64,000 bases of DNA from NCBI GenBank assembly GCA_029265355.1, contig JAJUJL010000002.1, forward strand, positions 62,001 to 126,000. Reading direction: 5' to 3'. This DNA comes from Chloroflexota bacterium. GTDB lineage: Bacteria; Chloroflexota; Anaerolineae; Anaerolineales; UBA4823. Position 1 is the first letter of the stretch. The number at the start of each line of letters is the position of its first letter. The notes beneath the pieces were generated by a model. That model did not search any database. It was given only the letters and a program-made list of their open reading frames with translations, and was not told the DNA's origin. This document shows positions 16,112 through 24,636 of this stretch, in pieces. A program made the position numbers and the translations under genes.

Positions 16112-17275
16112 ATGGAAAGTGAGACAATTTCTGGAAGATCGCGCATCTGGTTGATGGTTGCCATGATGCTTGGGGCGAGTCTGGCCTTATCGGCTTGTGT
16201 ATCGATGGCGGGAGCCGGCGTGGCTCCGGTAATCGCACCTGTTGCGGATTGCCCGACCGTCGAAGCCCCTCGGGTGGTCAGCTTTAATGAGCAATGGGCG
16301 TCTTCCCCCCATGCTGATGAAGATGCAGAAGCATTCCGGCACTGGGACGCTGAAACTCCTCAGGAGATACCGGTGGATTGCGCTCGCTGCCATAGTCGGA
16401 CTGGCTTCCTGGATTACCTGGGGGTCGATGGCACAGCGGTGGGTGTGGTGGATAGCCCAGCGAAAATTGGCACGACCATCACCTGCTATGTTTGCCACAA
16501 CGAAGCGACGTATACGCTGGATAGCGCTGTTTTCCCTTCAGGAAAGCGCATCGGTGGGCTTGGTCCGGAAGCTCGCTGCATCACCTGCCACATGGGACGC
16601 GCCTCGACGATGACGCTCAACATCCGCATCACCGAAGCCAACCTGATCGGCGATGACACCCCCAGTCCTGACCTGAAATTCTTGAACAGCCACTCCACTT
16701 CGGCCGCGACTTCATTTGGCTCCGAAGTGCAGGGGGCGTATGAGTACAATGGGAAATCCTATCGTGGCCGGTATACACGCGGGGATGATTTCTTTGCCTG
16801 CACACGCTGTCACGATCAGCACACGCTGGAAATCAAAATTGACACCTGTGTTGAGTGTCACACCTTCACCGGAGAAGATGTCAAAGCCATCCGCGTGTAT
16901 ACCAATGACATCGATGGCGACGGCGATACCACCGAAGGGATTGCCTTTGAGATCAATCAACTGCAAGCCGATCTCCTGGAGGCGATCCAGGTGTACGCTC
17001 GTGATCGGATGGGGGTACCCATTGCGTATGATCTGGCTCACCATCCCTATTTCTACATAGACACCAATCAAAACGGGTCGGTGGATGCGGAAGAAGTCTC
17101 TAAGGAGAATGTCTACAATAGCTGGTCGCCTCGACTGTTGCGGGCGGCGTACAACTACAATTATGTTGCACATGACGCAGGCGCTTATGCGCATAACAGC
17201 ACCTATATCATCCAGGTCTTATTCGATAGCCTGGTAGACCTTGGTGGAGATGTGGCTGGCAAGACGAGACCCTAG
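16112..17275 (+). CDS. Five-heme c-type cytochrome lipoprotein
   Basis: 387 residues. The frame is open far upstream inside the preceding kinase gene, but ATG 16112 has AAGGAGAG at 16099-16106 and gives a proper lipoprotein signal ending ASLALSAC. Five heme motifs follow: CARCH, CYVCH, CITCH, CTRCH, CVECH. Near the middle and end are two calcium-loop-like sequences, DIDGDGDTTEG and DTNQNGSVDAEE, the second close to an EF-hand or dockerin loop. The protein should be anchored outside the membrane and carry electrons. It sits 70 bases after the hybrid kinase and ahead of a heme-containing sensor, which hints that the signalling genes around it respond to extracytoplasmic redox state. Confidence 0.88.
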   Translation: MESETISGRSRIWLMVAMMLGASLALSACVSMAGAGVAPVIAPVADCPTVEAPRVVSFNEQWASSPHADEDAEAFRHWDAETPQEIPVDCARCHSRTGFLDYLGVDGTAVGVVDSPAKIGTTITCYVCHNEATYTLDSAVFPSGKRIGGLGPEARCITCHMGRASTMTLNIRITEANLIGDDTPSPDLKFLNSHSTSAATSFGSEVQGAYEYNGKSYRGRYTRGDDFFACTRCHDQHTLEIKIDTCVECHTFTGEDVKAIRVYTNDIDGDGDTTEGIAFEINQLQADLLEAIQVYARDRMGVPIAYDLAHHPYFYIDTNQNGSVDAEEVSKENVYNSWSPRLLRAAYNYNYVAHDAGAYAHNSTYIIQVLFDSLVDLGGDVAGKTRP

Positions 17276-17307
17276 AGGTGGTCGTTTTGTGCAGACCATG
17301 CTTCATG

Positions 17308-17410
17308 ATGTCATGCTGAACGGAGCGAAGCAACCAGATTCTTAGGCTTTGGCGATTTTCTTGGGCGCCAGGCCGCGGGTTGGTCAGCGAAGGGCTCCCT
17401 CGGAATGACC
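17308..17410. repeat. Intergenic dispersed-repeat-like element
   Basis: The stretch begins TGTCATGCTGAACGGAGCG and ends, read from the other strand, GTCATTCCGAGGGAGCCC. Both ends start with GTCAT and face each other as imperfect inverted ends. Sequences of this style (GTCATGCTGAACGGAGCGAAGC) recur between genes in many bacterial genomes, including Chloroflexota; recognition here is from memory, not from a search. It occupies nearly all of the gap between the five-heme lipoprotein gene and the diheme sensor gene. Confidence 0.6.
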
Positions 17411-17430
17411 CATCAAAAAGGATGTGTGGC

Positions 17431-18915
17431 ATGAGATGGTGGCAGAAACTGGGACTCAACTTCAAGGCAGCATTCGGTATCTCGGCGACAATGGTCATCG
17501 CACTGGGAATCGTATTTATCACCCTTTCTCAGTACTTTCGATCGTTGTTGTGGCAAAGCGAGATCCAAAAGACCGAGAATATCAACTCGATTGCAGAAAG
17601 CCTGCTGATCGAAGCCATGATGGCCGGGCGCAAGGATCAGATCCAGGAAACACTGCAGCAGTTGGGTCAAAGCGTGAGTAACCAGCAGCTTTACAGCATC
17701 GCGGTCTACGACGATGATTATCGGCTGACTTCGTTTGCCAGCGGTTTTCCTGGCACTCCATCGGTGCAGAAGAGCAGCATGCCAACCAGCGTCGAAGACC
17801 CATCCTGCTGGGGGTGCCACCAATTGCCCCCTGAAGAACGACCGTCCCATCTGGTCGTCACTGTGGAGGGGCGGCAAGTGATTCGCAACTCCATCCCCCT
17901 GTATAACGAAGAGCGCTGCCAATCCTGCCATGGCACGGAAAAACAGATCCTGGGCGACATCATGGTGGATTTCAGCCAGGAACAGTTTCAGCAGGGTTAT
18001 TCGATGCTCCTGGTCAGGTTAGGTGGTGGTTTTGCAGCGGCGATCTTGTTGGTAGCGGTTGTGCTTTACCAGGTACTCCGACAAATTGTGTTGAAACCCA
18101 TTGAGAAGGTGGTTGAGGTAGCAGATGCGGTATCCCACGGCGATTTGAACCGCGAAATTGTGGGTATGGGGGGAGACGAGATTGGCGCTCTGGCAAGGGC
18201 TTTCAACAGTATGATCTCCCAATTGCGCGAGCTCATTGGCACACTTGAAAGTCGGGTGGCAGAACGCACCAAAGCGCTGCAAACCAGCGTAGAGGTCAGC
18301 CGGCGACTATCGACGATGATCGAGCAAGATCAACTTGTGCGAGAGGTGGTAGAGCAAATCCAAGCAGCATTCGGATTTTACCACGCCCATATCTACCTGT
18401 TTGACGATCATCGAGAGCATCTGGTCTTAGTGGGCGGCACCGGGGAGGCTGGGCGACTGATGCTCGAGCGCGGCCACCGTGTCCAGAGAGGGAGAGGCCT
18501 GGTGGGACGCGCTGCGGACACCAATATGCCCGTGGTGGTAGCAGATGTCTCTTTAGATGCAAACTGGCTGCCCAACCCATTGTTGCCAGAGACACGCTCT
18601 GAAGCAGCGGTCCCCGTGGCGTTGGGCGAAGAGGTACTGGGCGTGTTGGATGTACAGCACAACGTGGTTAATGCCTTCCAGCCCACAGAAATTAAGCTCC
18701 TCGAGTCCCTGGCTAACCAAGTCGCCATTGCCATCCAGAATGCCCGGGCTTACGAAGCCTCCCGGCGTAAAGCGCAGCGCGAAGCGATGGTGGCCTCCAT
18801 TGGTCAGCAAATATTTGCGACTACCTCGGTAGAGGATGCTTTGAAGGTTGCGGTACGCGAGCTGGGTCGAGCAACTGGCGCTCCAGAGACCGTTGTTCGG
18901 ATCAATGTGGAGTGA
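17431..18915 (+). CDS. Membrane sensor with periplasmic diheme domain, HAMP and GAF, no kinase domain
   Basis: 494 residues from ATG 17431; AAAAAGG lies 9 bases upstream, while the nearer ATG 17422 would abut it. Membrane segments at about residues 11-33 and 192-213 enclose an extracytoplasmic domain carrying two c-type heme motifs, CWGCH (126-130) and CQSCH (163-167). A HAMP linker (about 210-270), a coiled segment and a GAF domain (about 305-460) follow. The protein then ends with a short tail, SVEDALKVAVRELGRATGA, also found at the ends of the next two sensors. There is no HisKA, ATPase, cyclase or chemotaxis signalling domain. It is probably a redox or gas sensor that acts through the kinase encoded third downstream. 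Confidence 0.9.
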   Translation: MRWWQKLGLNFKAAFGISATMVIALGIVFITLSQYFRSLLWQSEIQKTENINSIAESLLIEAMMAGRKDQIQETLQQLGQSVSNQQLYSIAVYDDDYRLTSFASGFPGTPSVQKSSMPTSVEDPSCWGCHQLPPEERPSHLVVTVEGRQVIRNSIPLYNEERCQSCHGTEKQILGDIMVDFSQEQFQQGYSMLLVRLGGGFAAAILLVAVVLYQVLRQIVLKPIEKVVEVADAVSHGDLNREIVGMGGDEIGALARAFNSMISQLRELIGTLESRVAERTKALQTSVEVSRRLSTMIEQDQLVREVVEQIQAAFGFYHAHIYLFDDHREHLVLVGGTGEAGRLMLERGHRVQRGRGLVGRAADTNMPVVVADVSLDANWLPNPLLPETRSEAAVPVALGEEVLGVLDVQHNVVNAFQPTEIKLLESLANQVAIAIQNARAYEASRRKAQREAMVASIGQQIFATTSVEDALKVAVRELGRATGAPETVVRINVE

Positions 18916-18958
18916 GAATTACTGGTACATGGCGATCAATGACACAGGAGTGTGAAAG

Positions 18959-21040
18959 ATGAAAAAAAACAAGCAGATGTCCCGCACCCCAATCCTCAGT
19001 ATCCGCACCCGCTTGTTGGTATTGCTGGTGGGCATCACTGCCGTCGCCATCATTTCATTGGCGGCGGTGGCGTTAGTGATCACTCAAAAAGCGAGCCAGG
19101 ATGCTACCCGGATCAGCAGGGATGCCCTGCTTCAACAAGCAGAAGACTACCTGACCCAAACGAACAATCAGAGCATAAGCGAGATTGACCTGATCCTCGA
19201 GAATGTGACTCAACAAGCCAGGAATTTGGCTGAATACATGGGCCAGTTGTATGATCATCAGGGGGCCTTCAACAACCAGGTGTATTGGTCGGCGGATCAG
19301 AAGATGGTGCGGCTTCCGGATGGTCAATACGCCAACCATCCGGAAGAGATCTCCAGTGTATTCGTACCGAATTTCCAGGAATTGAACGCTGAAGTCAAGC
19401 AAGATGCCGAGTTATCGGCTTTCTTAGATTTGACCTTCGAGAACAGTTTCAAAAGCGCACCCAATATCGCGGCGATTTATTACGCCTCGCCAAGGAATGT
19501 CGTTCGATATTATCCTAATATCGACCTTGGCTCGGCTTTACCGGCGGATTTTAAGGCAACCGAGCGCATCTGGTTCACGGGAAGCACCCCTGAAAAGAAT
19601 CCCGAACGCGCGCCCTGGTGGACTCCGACCTATACCGATGCAACCGGAAGAGGGTTGGTCACCACTGTGGCTGTGCCAGTCTACACCAGTGCGAATGAGT
19701 TCCTGGGTGTGGTTGGCTTTGATTATGAATTGGCTGGACTCAAAGATATCATCGAGAGATCAAATTTCTTGAAAGTAGGCTATGGATTTCTACTGGATGA
19801 ACAAGGGCAAGCGATTGCTCTGCCAGAGCAGGGTTATCTGGATTTCTTCGGAAAACCGGGCGCCGAATTTGAGGCTGTTCCAGATATGAAGCAATCTCAG
19901 GCGGCGTTTTCCGATCTGGTCGCCAGCATGCTATCAGGTTCAAGCGGGGTGATGGCGGTGAATATACCAGGCAGTAACCTGTTCGTTGCTTATGCGCCTT
20001 TAGGAACTACGGGCTGGAGCATGGGCAGCGTCGTGCGCGAAGAAGAGATTCTTCAGAGTATCACCAGCCTGGAGATTGAGCTTGCCAGGACCTATGAAAA
20101 TGTTGTGTTGAGCCGCGCCTTGCCTGCCGTGCTCTTGATCCTGGTCACCGGTATCCTGCTGGGCATGTATTTGATCAACCGAACCGTCAAACCCCTGCAG
20201 AAGTTGGCAGAGCAGGCAATACAGGTGGGAAATGGGGTGTGGGAAGTTGAGCTGCCAGTGGGGCGCAGGGATGAAATTGGTTACCTGGCGCAATCGCTCC
20301 AAACGATGGTCAATCAACTGCGCGGTTCAATGCAACAATTGGAACAAAAAGTTGATGAGCGCACGCGTTCGCTCCAGGCGAACATCGAGGTCAGCCGACG
20401 CATCTCAACGGTCCTGAACAAGAAAGAGCTTGTGAGGGAAGTGGTTGAGCTACTGAAAGCGACCTTTGGTTATTATCACGCCCACATCTACCTGTATGAT
20501 GAGTCTCAGGAATACTTGATCATGGCTGGAGGCACGGGTGAGGCGGGTCTCAAGTTGCTGGAGAGCGGCCATAAAATTACCCGAGGCAAGGGATTGGTCG
20601 GTAAGGCAGCCGAAGCTAAATCTGCAGTTCTCGTGGGAGACGTAGCCAAAGATCCTGACTGGCTGCCCAATCCATTGCTGCCGGAAACACGCAGCGAGCT
20701 GGCTGTTCCCATTCTCCTGGGCGATCAAGTGCTGGGCGTGTTGGATGTGCAGCACGACTCTGCTGGGGGGTTGTCGGAAAACGATGCCAGCTTGCTGCAA
20801 TCGATCGCCAACCAGGTAGCAATCGCCTTGCAGAATGCCCGTTCGTATGAGCGCATCGAGCGACAGGCGCAGCGCCAGGAACAGGCAGCGGTGATTTTCC
20901 GCAAGATCCAAAGCGGTGCGTCAATCGAAGCTGTATTAAGCACCGCGGTGCGCGAGCTGGGGCAGGCGCTTGGCGCCCGGCAAACCCGGGTTGAAGTAGG
21001 CTTGGCAAGCCAGCAATCCAGTGGGATCAACCAGGGCTAA
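18959..21040 (+). CDS. Membrane sensor with Cache-type ligand domain, HAMP and GAF, no kinase domain
   Basis: 693 residues; ATG 18959 is preceded by AGGAGTG. A first membrane segment (about 17-40) and a second (about 380-400) flank a large extracytoplasmic domain of double-Cache type, with WWTPTYTDATGRGLVTTVAV and FLGVVGFDYELAGLKDII. HAMP (about 400-460), a coiled segment with VDERTRSLQANIEVSRRIS, and a GAF domain (about 490-640) follow. It ends in the same tail as its neighbours, SIEAVLSTAVRELGQALGA. The GAF region is closely similar to that of the diheme sensor (DWLPNPLLPETRSE in both), so the cytoplasmic halves are paralogous and only the sensing heads differ. dCache domains usually bind amino acids or other small organic ligands; the ligand here is unknown. 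Confidence 0.9.
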   Translation: MKKNKQMSRTPILSIRTRLLVLLVGITAVAIISLAAVALVITQKASQDATRISRDALLQQAEDYLTQTNNQSISEIDLILENVTQQARNLAEYMGQLYDHQGAFNNQVYWSADQKMVRLPDGQYANHPEEISSVFVPNFQELNAEVKQDAELSAFLDLTFENSFKSAPNIAAIYYASPRNVVRYYPNIDLGSALPADFKATERIWFTGSTPEKNPERAPWWTPTYTDATGRGLVTTVAVPVYTSANEFLGVVGFDYELAGLKDIIERSNFLKVGYGFLLDEQGQAIALPEQGYLDFFGKPGAEFEAVPDMKQSQAAFSDLVASMLSGSSGVMAVNIPGSNLFVAYAPLGTTGWSMGSVVREEEILQSITSLEIELARTYENVVLSRALPAVLLILVTGILLGMYLINRTVKPLQKLAEQAIQVGNGVWEVELPVGRRDEIGYLAQSLQTMVNQLRGSMQQLEQKVDERTRSLQANIEVSRRISTVLNKKELVREVVELLKATFGYYHAHIYLYDESQEYLIMAGGTGEAGLKLLESGHKITRGKGLVGKAAEAKSAVLVGDVAKDPDWLPNPLLPETRSELAVPILLGDQVLGVLDVQHDSAGGLSENDASLLQSIANQVAIALQNARSYERIERQAQRQEQAAVIFRKIQSGASIEAVLSTAVRELGQALGARQTRVEVGLASQQSSGINQG

Positions 21041-21064
21041 CAGGCTGCCTTTGGAGGTGATGCG

Positions 21065-24000
21065 ATGAAAATTACTCGGAAAGCCCTTATCCCGATTGTT
21101 TTTGCGATTTTGCTGGTAGGCATAGTGCGTGCATTGTTTGATTATTCCACCAGCAACAGGCAGGCAGAGCAGCAAGAAACCGAACAACTAGCCCTCTTAT
21201 CTCAGGTATTCACCGGTCGGCTGGACTCCTTGGAAGAATTTGCAGTTGGAATGGCAATGGAGTGGGCTAACACCCCAGAGGTTCAAGCAGCTTTTGCCGC
21301 CTACGACCGCGAGCGGCTGATCGAGCTGACTTTGCCGGCTTACCTAAAAGTTAATGAGGCTTTTGATGTGCCTCAGGCTCAGTTTCACCTGCCTCCGGCA
21401 ACCTCTTTTTTGCGCCTTCATCAGTTGGACAAATTTGACGACGATCTTTCATCGTTCCGGTTCACGGTGATCGACGCCAACATCCACAAGCAGCCTGTAG
21501 GCGGAACAGAGATCGGTCGCGGAGGATTGGGCATGCGCGGAGTTGTGCCCGTGGAGTATCAGGGCAGGCATATTGGTACAGTCGAGGTCGGCTTGAATAT
21601 TGACCAGACCTTGATCGATTCCTTAAAGCAGCAGTTCAAAGCAGATTGGCAGATATTGCTCAGCCGGGGCCCGGCGGAGATTGCCACATTCGAGGGTTCG
21701 ACGTCCGAGATTCAAGGGCCGAATGCTGACCTGCTCTTGCAAGCCAGCACCCTGGCTGAGCCTTTCTTCGCCACACCGGAAGCGTATCAAAAAGCGCTGA
21801 GTGGTGAACCGCAAGTAACGCGAATGCAATCTGCTGGGATATCCTATGCGGTTTACTCTACTCCTCTGGTAGATTTCCGCGGGCAAACGATCGGCGTGCT
21901 GGATATTATCTATGATCGCACCGCGCTGGTGCAGCAGCAAAATAGACGCAATATGATGTCGATAGGCTCCATCTTGATGTCAGTTCTGTTCACTGCATCT
22001 ACAGTCGGTTGGGTGCTTACCCGCTCCCTGAGACCGATTGGCAGCCTGACAGAGGCGGCTCAAGCGATCTCATCCGGCGACTTGGGCCGTACGGTAATCG
22101 TGAAAGGCAAGGATGAGCTGGCGATCCTGGCAAGCGCGTTCAACAGCATGACTACCCAGTTGCGCAATCTGATAGGCTCGCTGGAACAGAAAGTAAGCGA
22201 GAGGATGCGGGATGTGCAGCTGGCAGCCGAAGTTAGCCAGAGCATCTCTCAGGTGAAAGACCTGGACGTGCTGTTGTCAGAAGCGGTTGAGATGATCCGC
22301 TCGCACTTCAATCTCTACTATGTCCAGGTGTACCTGGTGGATATAGTTGGGCGAAGCCTGGTTCTGCGAGCAGGCACAGGGTCAGTCGGCCAAGAGCTGC
22401 TGAGTCGGGGCCACCGCCTCGCCCTGGATGCGACTTCGATCAACGGCAAGGCAGGCATGGAAAAGCGACCAGTGCTGGTTACGGATACCGCCAGCAGCGG
22501 TGTACACCGGCCTAACCCACTGCTGCCTGATACGCGCTCCGAGGTGGCGGTGCCGCTGGTTGTCGGTGAGAAAGTGTTGGGTGTGCTCGACCTTCAAGCA
22601 GACCAGCCAGGTACCTTCCAGGCAGAAAACCTGTTTGCCTTCCAGGCGCTGGCGAACCAGCTAGCTGTCGCTCTCCAAAATGCCACCCTGTTCGAGCAAG
22701 CTGAACAGGCGCGCTTCGAAGTAGAGGCCCAAATGAAATGGCAGACGCGCAAAGGATGGCAGGAATTCCTCGATGCAGTGCAGCGTAGCGAGCGCATTGG
22801 ATTTGCCTTCAATATGGCTGGCGTCACACCATTGGAAGAGCCACTCTCAGAACCCGCTTCTGCGCAGGAACTTGAAGTGCCCATTACCATTGCTGGGGAG
22901 CCGGTGGGTCGCTTCCGCATCGAGCCAGAGAGAGCCCTGGATGCGGCAGATGCAGAATTCGTCAGCCAGGTCGCCCGCCAGGTTGGCGAGCAGATTCAGA
23001 ACTTGCGCCTGCTGGCCCAAGCGGAGCAGTACCGCCAGGAAGCTGAACAGGTGGTTCAGCGCCTGACCCGCGAAGGCTGGGAGTCCTACCAGCACTCGCA
23101 GGATGAAGAGCGCCTTGGTTATGTCTATGACCGACAGATGGTTTCTCCGCTAGTATCTGAGCTCAATGACTACCCTGAGCGCGCCAGCCTGTTGCCGTTG
23201 CAGGTGCGCGGTGAGCAGATTGGCGAACTGGGCGTGGTGAGTGAGAATGGCCTGGATGAGGAAAGTCAGGAGCTGATGCAAGCAGTGGCGCGGCAGCTCA
23301 GCACTCACCTTGAGAACCTGCGCCTGTTGGAAGAAACCCGCCGCACCGAAGCTGAACTAGCAACCCGCGCCGCTGAAATGATGAAGGTTGCGGAGTTAGC
23401 CACCCAGGTGACGACCCAGACCGAGGTGGATGAGCTGCTGCAAAGCCTGGTCGACCAGGTCAAGGAAAGTTTCGGTCTCTATCACGCCCATATCTACCTG
23501 ATGGATGGAACAGGTGAACGCTTGAACCTGGCAGCAGGCGCTGGCGAGGTGGGGCGCAAGATGGTGATGGCTGGCTGGCAGATCTCCGCAACCTCCGAAA
23601 AATCGCTTGTGGCTCGCGCTGCTCGCACTCGCCAGGCAGTGATAGTGAACGATGTACGCGCTGATCCCGAGTTCCTGCCCAACGAGCTGCTGCCGGAGAC
23701 GCGTTCCGAAATGGCGGTGCCGCTGGTGGTCGGCAACCGCGTGGTGGGGGTGCTGGATGTTCAGTCTGACCAGGTGGAGCACTTCACCGCCGAGGATGCC
23801 AGTATCCAGACCACGCTGGCCTCTCAGGTGGCGGTCGCCTTGCAGAACGCCCAGCAGTACCGCGAGACCCAGGCAGCCCTGGAAAAGTCAGAAACTTTGT
23901 ACGCAATTACCCGCACCGCCACTCGTTCGCTCGAACTGAATGAAATTCTGAGCGAGATGCTCACGCAGGTGCTGCGAGCCACACATCTGGATATGGGCTT

Positions 24001-24604
24001 GATCAGCATGGTGGATCCTGACACTGGCGACCTGGCGCTGGCAGTACACCACGCCATGCCAGAACCGCTGGTCAGGAAGCTCTCCATTCAGGGTTTGAAG
24101 GGCACGCTGTGCGCCATGGTTTACAACGAGCAGAGAGCTATCAGCATCAACGACCTGGAGAAAGACTCGCCCATCGATGCCAGCGGCCTGGTTGGGCTGG
24201 GCATCCACGCTTACCAGGGTGTGCCGCTGGAGGCGCGCGGCAAGGTGCTCGGCACGCTTTGCGCGTTCAGCAAAGAGTCTCAAACCGACTTGAGCCAGTC
24301 GCTCGAATTGATGCAGATCGTTGGACAGCAGGTGGGTATCGCAATCGAGAATGCTCAGCTCTTCCAACGCACCCAGCAGCAGGCGGAGCGCGAAGCGTCC
24401 ATCAACATGATCAGCCAGCGCATCCAGGCGACGACCAGCGTGGAGGAAGCCTTGCAGGTGGCGGTGCGGGAACTGGGTCGGACGCTGGGCGCTCAGCGGA
24501 CGACCATTCAACTGGGTGTGCCAAAGCGCGAGCCCCAGGCAGCAGCGGTGGGAACCGGGAATGGTTCCAACGGCAACAATGGGAAGAGCAAGACCAGCCA
24601 GTAG
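21065..24604 (+). CDS. Large membrane sensor: extracytoplasmic domain, HAMP, repeated GAF and GAF-like modules, no kinase
   Basis: 1179 residues; ATG 21065 follows GGAGGTGA. Membrane segments at about 7-24 and 295-320 enclose a sensory domain with FHLPPATSFLRLHQLDKFDD and GVVPVEYQGRHIGTVEVGL, as in some Cache-type chemoreceptor heads. After HAMP (about 320-375) come a GAF domain (about 395-545), two degenerate GAF-like modules introduced by GW..F/Y (about 560-665 and 675-765, each ending IQNLRLL or LENLRLL), a GAF domain with LPNELLPETRSEMAVPLVVG (about 790-940), a further GAF (about 945-1110), and the tail SVEEALQVAVRELGRTLGA shared with the two upstream sensors. The extreme end is Gly/Asn/Lys-rich. 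It likely acts as a scaffold and signal integrator for the following kinase. Confidence 0.88.
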   Translation: MKITRKALIPIVFAILLVGIVRALFDYSTSNRQAEQQETEQLALLSQVFTGRLDSLEEFAVGMAMEWANTPEVQAAFAAYDRERLIELTLPAYLKVNEAFDVPQAQFHLPPATSFLRLHQLDKFDDDLSSFRFTVIDANIHKQPVGGTEIGRGGLGMRGVVPVEYQGRHIGTVEVGLNIDQTLIDSLKQQFKADWQILLSRGPAEIATFEGSTSEIQGPNADLLLQASTLAEPFFATPEAYQKALSGEPQVTRMQSAGISYAVYSTPLVDFRGQTIGVLDIIYDRTALVQQQNRRNMMSIGSILMSVLFTASTVGWVLTRSLRPIGSLTEAAQAISSGDLGRTVIVKGKDELAILASAFNSMTTQLRNLIGSLEQKVSERMRDVQLAAEVSQSISQVKDLDVLLSEAVEMIRSHFNLYYVQVYLVDIVGRSLVLRAGTGSVGQELLSRGHRLALDATSINGKAGMEKRPVLVTDTASSGVHRPNPLLPDTRSEVAVPLVVGEKVLGVLDLQADQPGTFQAENLFAFQALANQLAVALQNATLFEQAEQARFEVEAQMKWQTRKGWQEFLDAVQRSERIGFAFNMAGVTPLEEPLSEPASAQELEVPITIAGEPVGRFRIEPERALDAADAEFVSQVARQVGEQIQNLRLLAQAEQYRQEAEQVVQRLTREGWESYQHSQDEERLGYVYDRQMVSPLVSELNDYPERASLLPLQVRGEQIGELGVVSENGLDEESQELMQAVARQLSTHLENLRLLEETRRTEAELATRAAEMMKVAELATQVTTQTEVDELLQSLVDQVKESFGLYHAHIYLMDGTGERLNLAAGAGEVGRKMVMAGWQISATSEKSLVARAARTRQAVIVNDVRADPEFLPNELLPETRSEMAVPLVVGNRVVGVLDVQSDQVEHFTAEDASIQTTLASQVAVALQNAQQYRETQAALEKSETLYAITRTATRSLELNEILSEMLTQVLRATHLDMGLISMVDPDTGDLALAVHHAMPEPLVRKLSIQGLKGTLCAMVYNEQRAISINDLEKDSPIDASGLVGLGIHAYQGVPLEARGKVLGTLCAFSKESQTDLSQSLELMQIVGQQVGIAIENAQLFQRTQQQAEREASINMISQRIQATTSVEEALQVAVRELGRTLGAQRTTIQLGVPKREPQAAAVGTGNGSNGNNGKSKTSQ

Positions 24605-24636
24605 CAGCTTATCTCAGAGATCACGGGAGCGTGCGC

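Noticed and set aside
24109-24636. Long upstream extension of the histidine kinase frame
   Set aside because: It overlaps the preceding sensor gene in another frame and is low-complexity; ATG 24637 has a ribosome site and starts after the previous stop.
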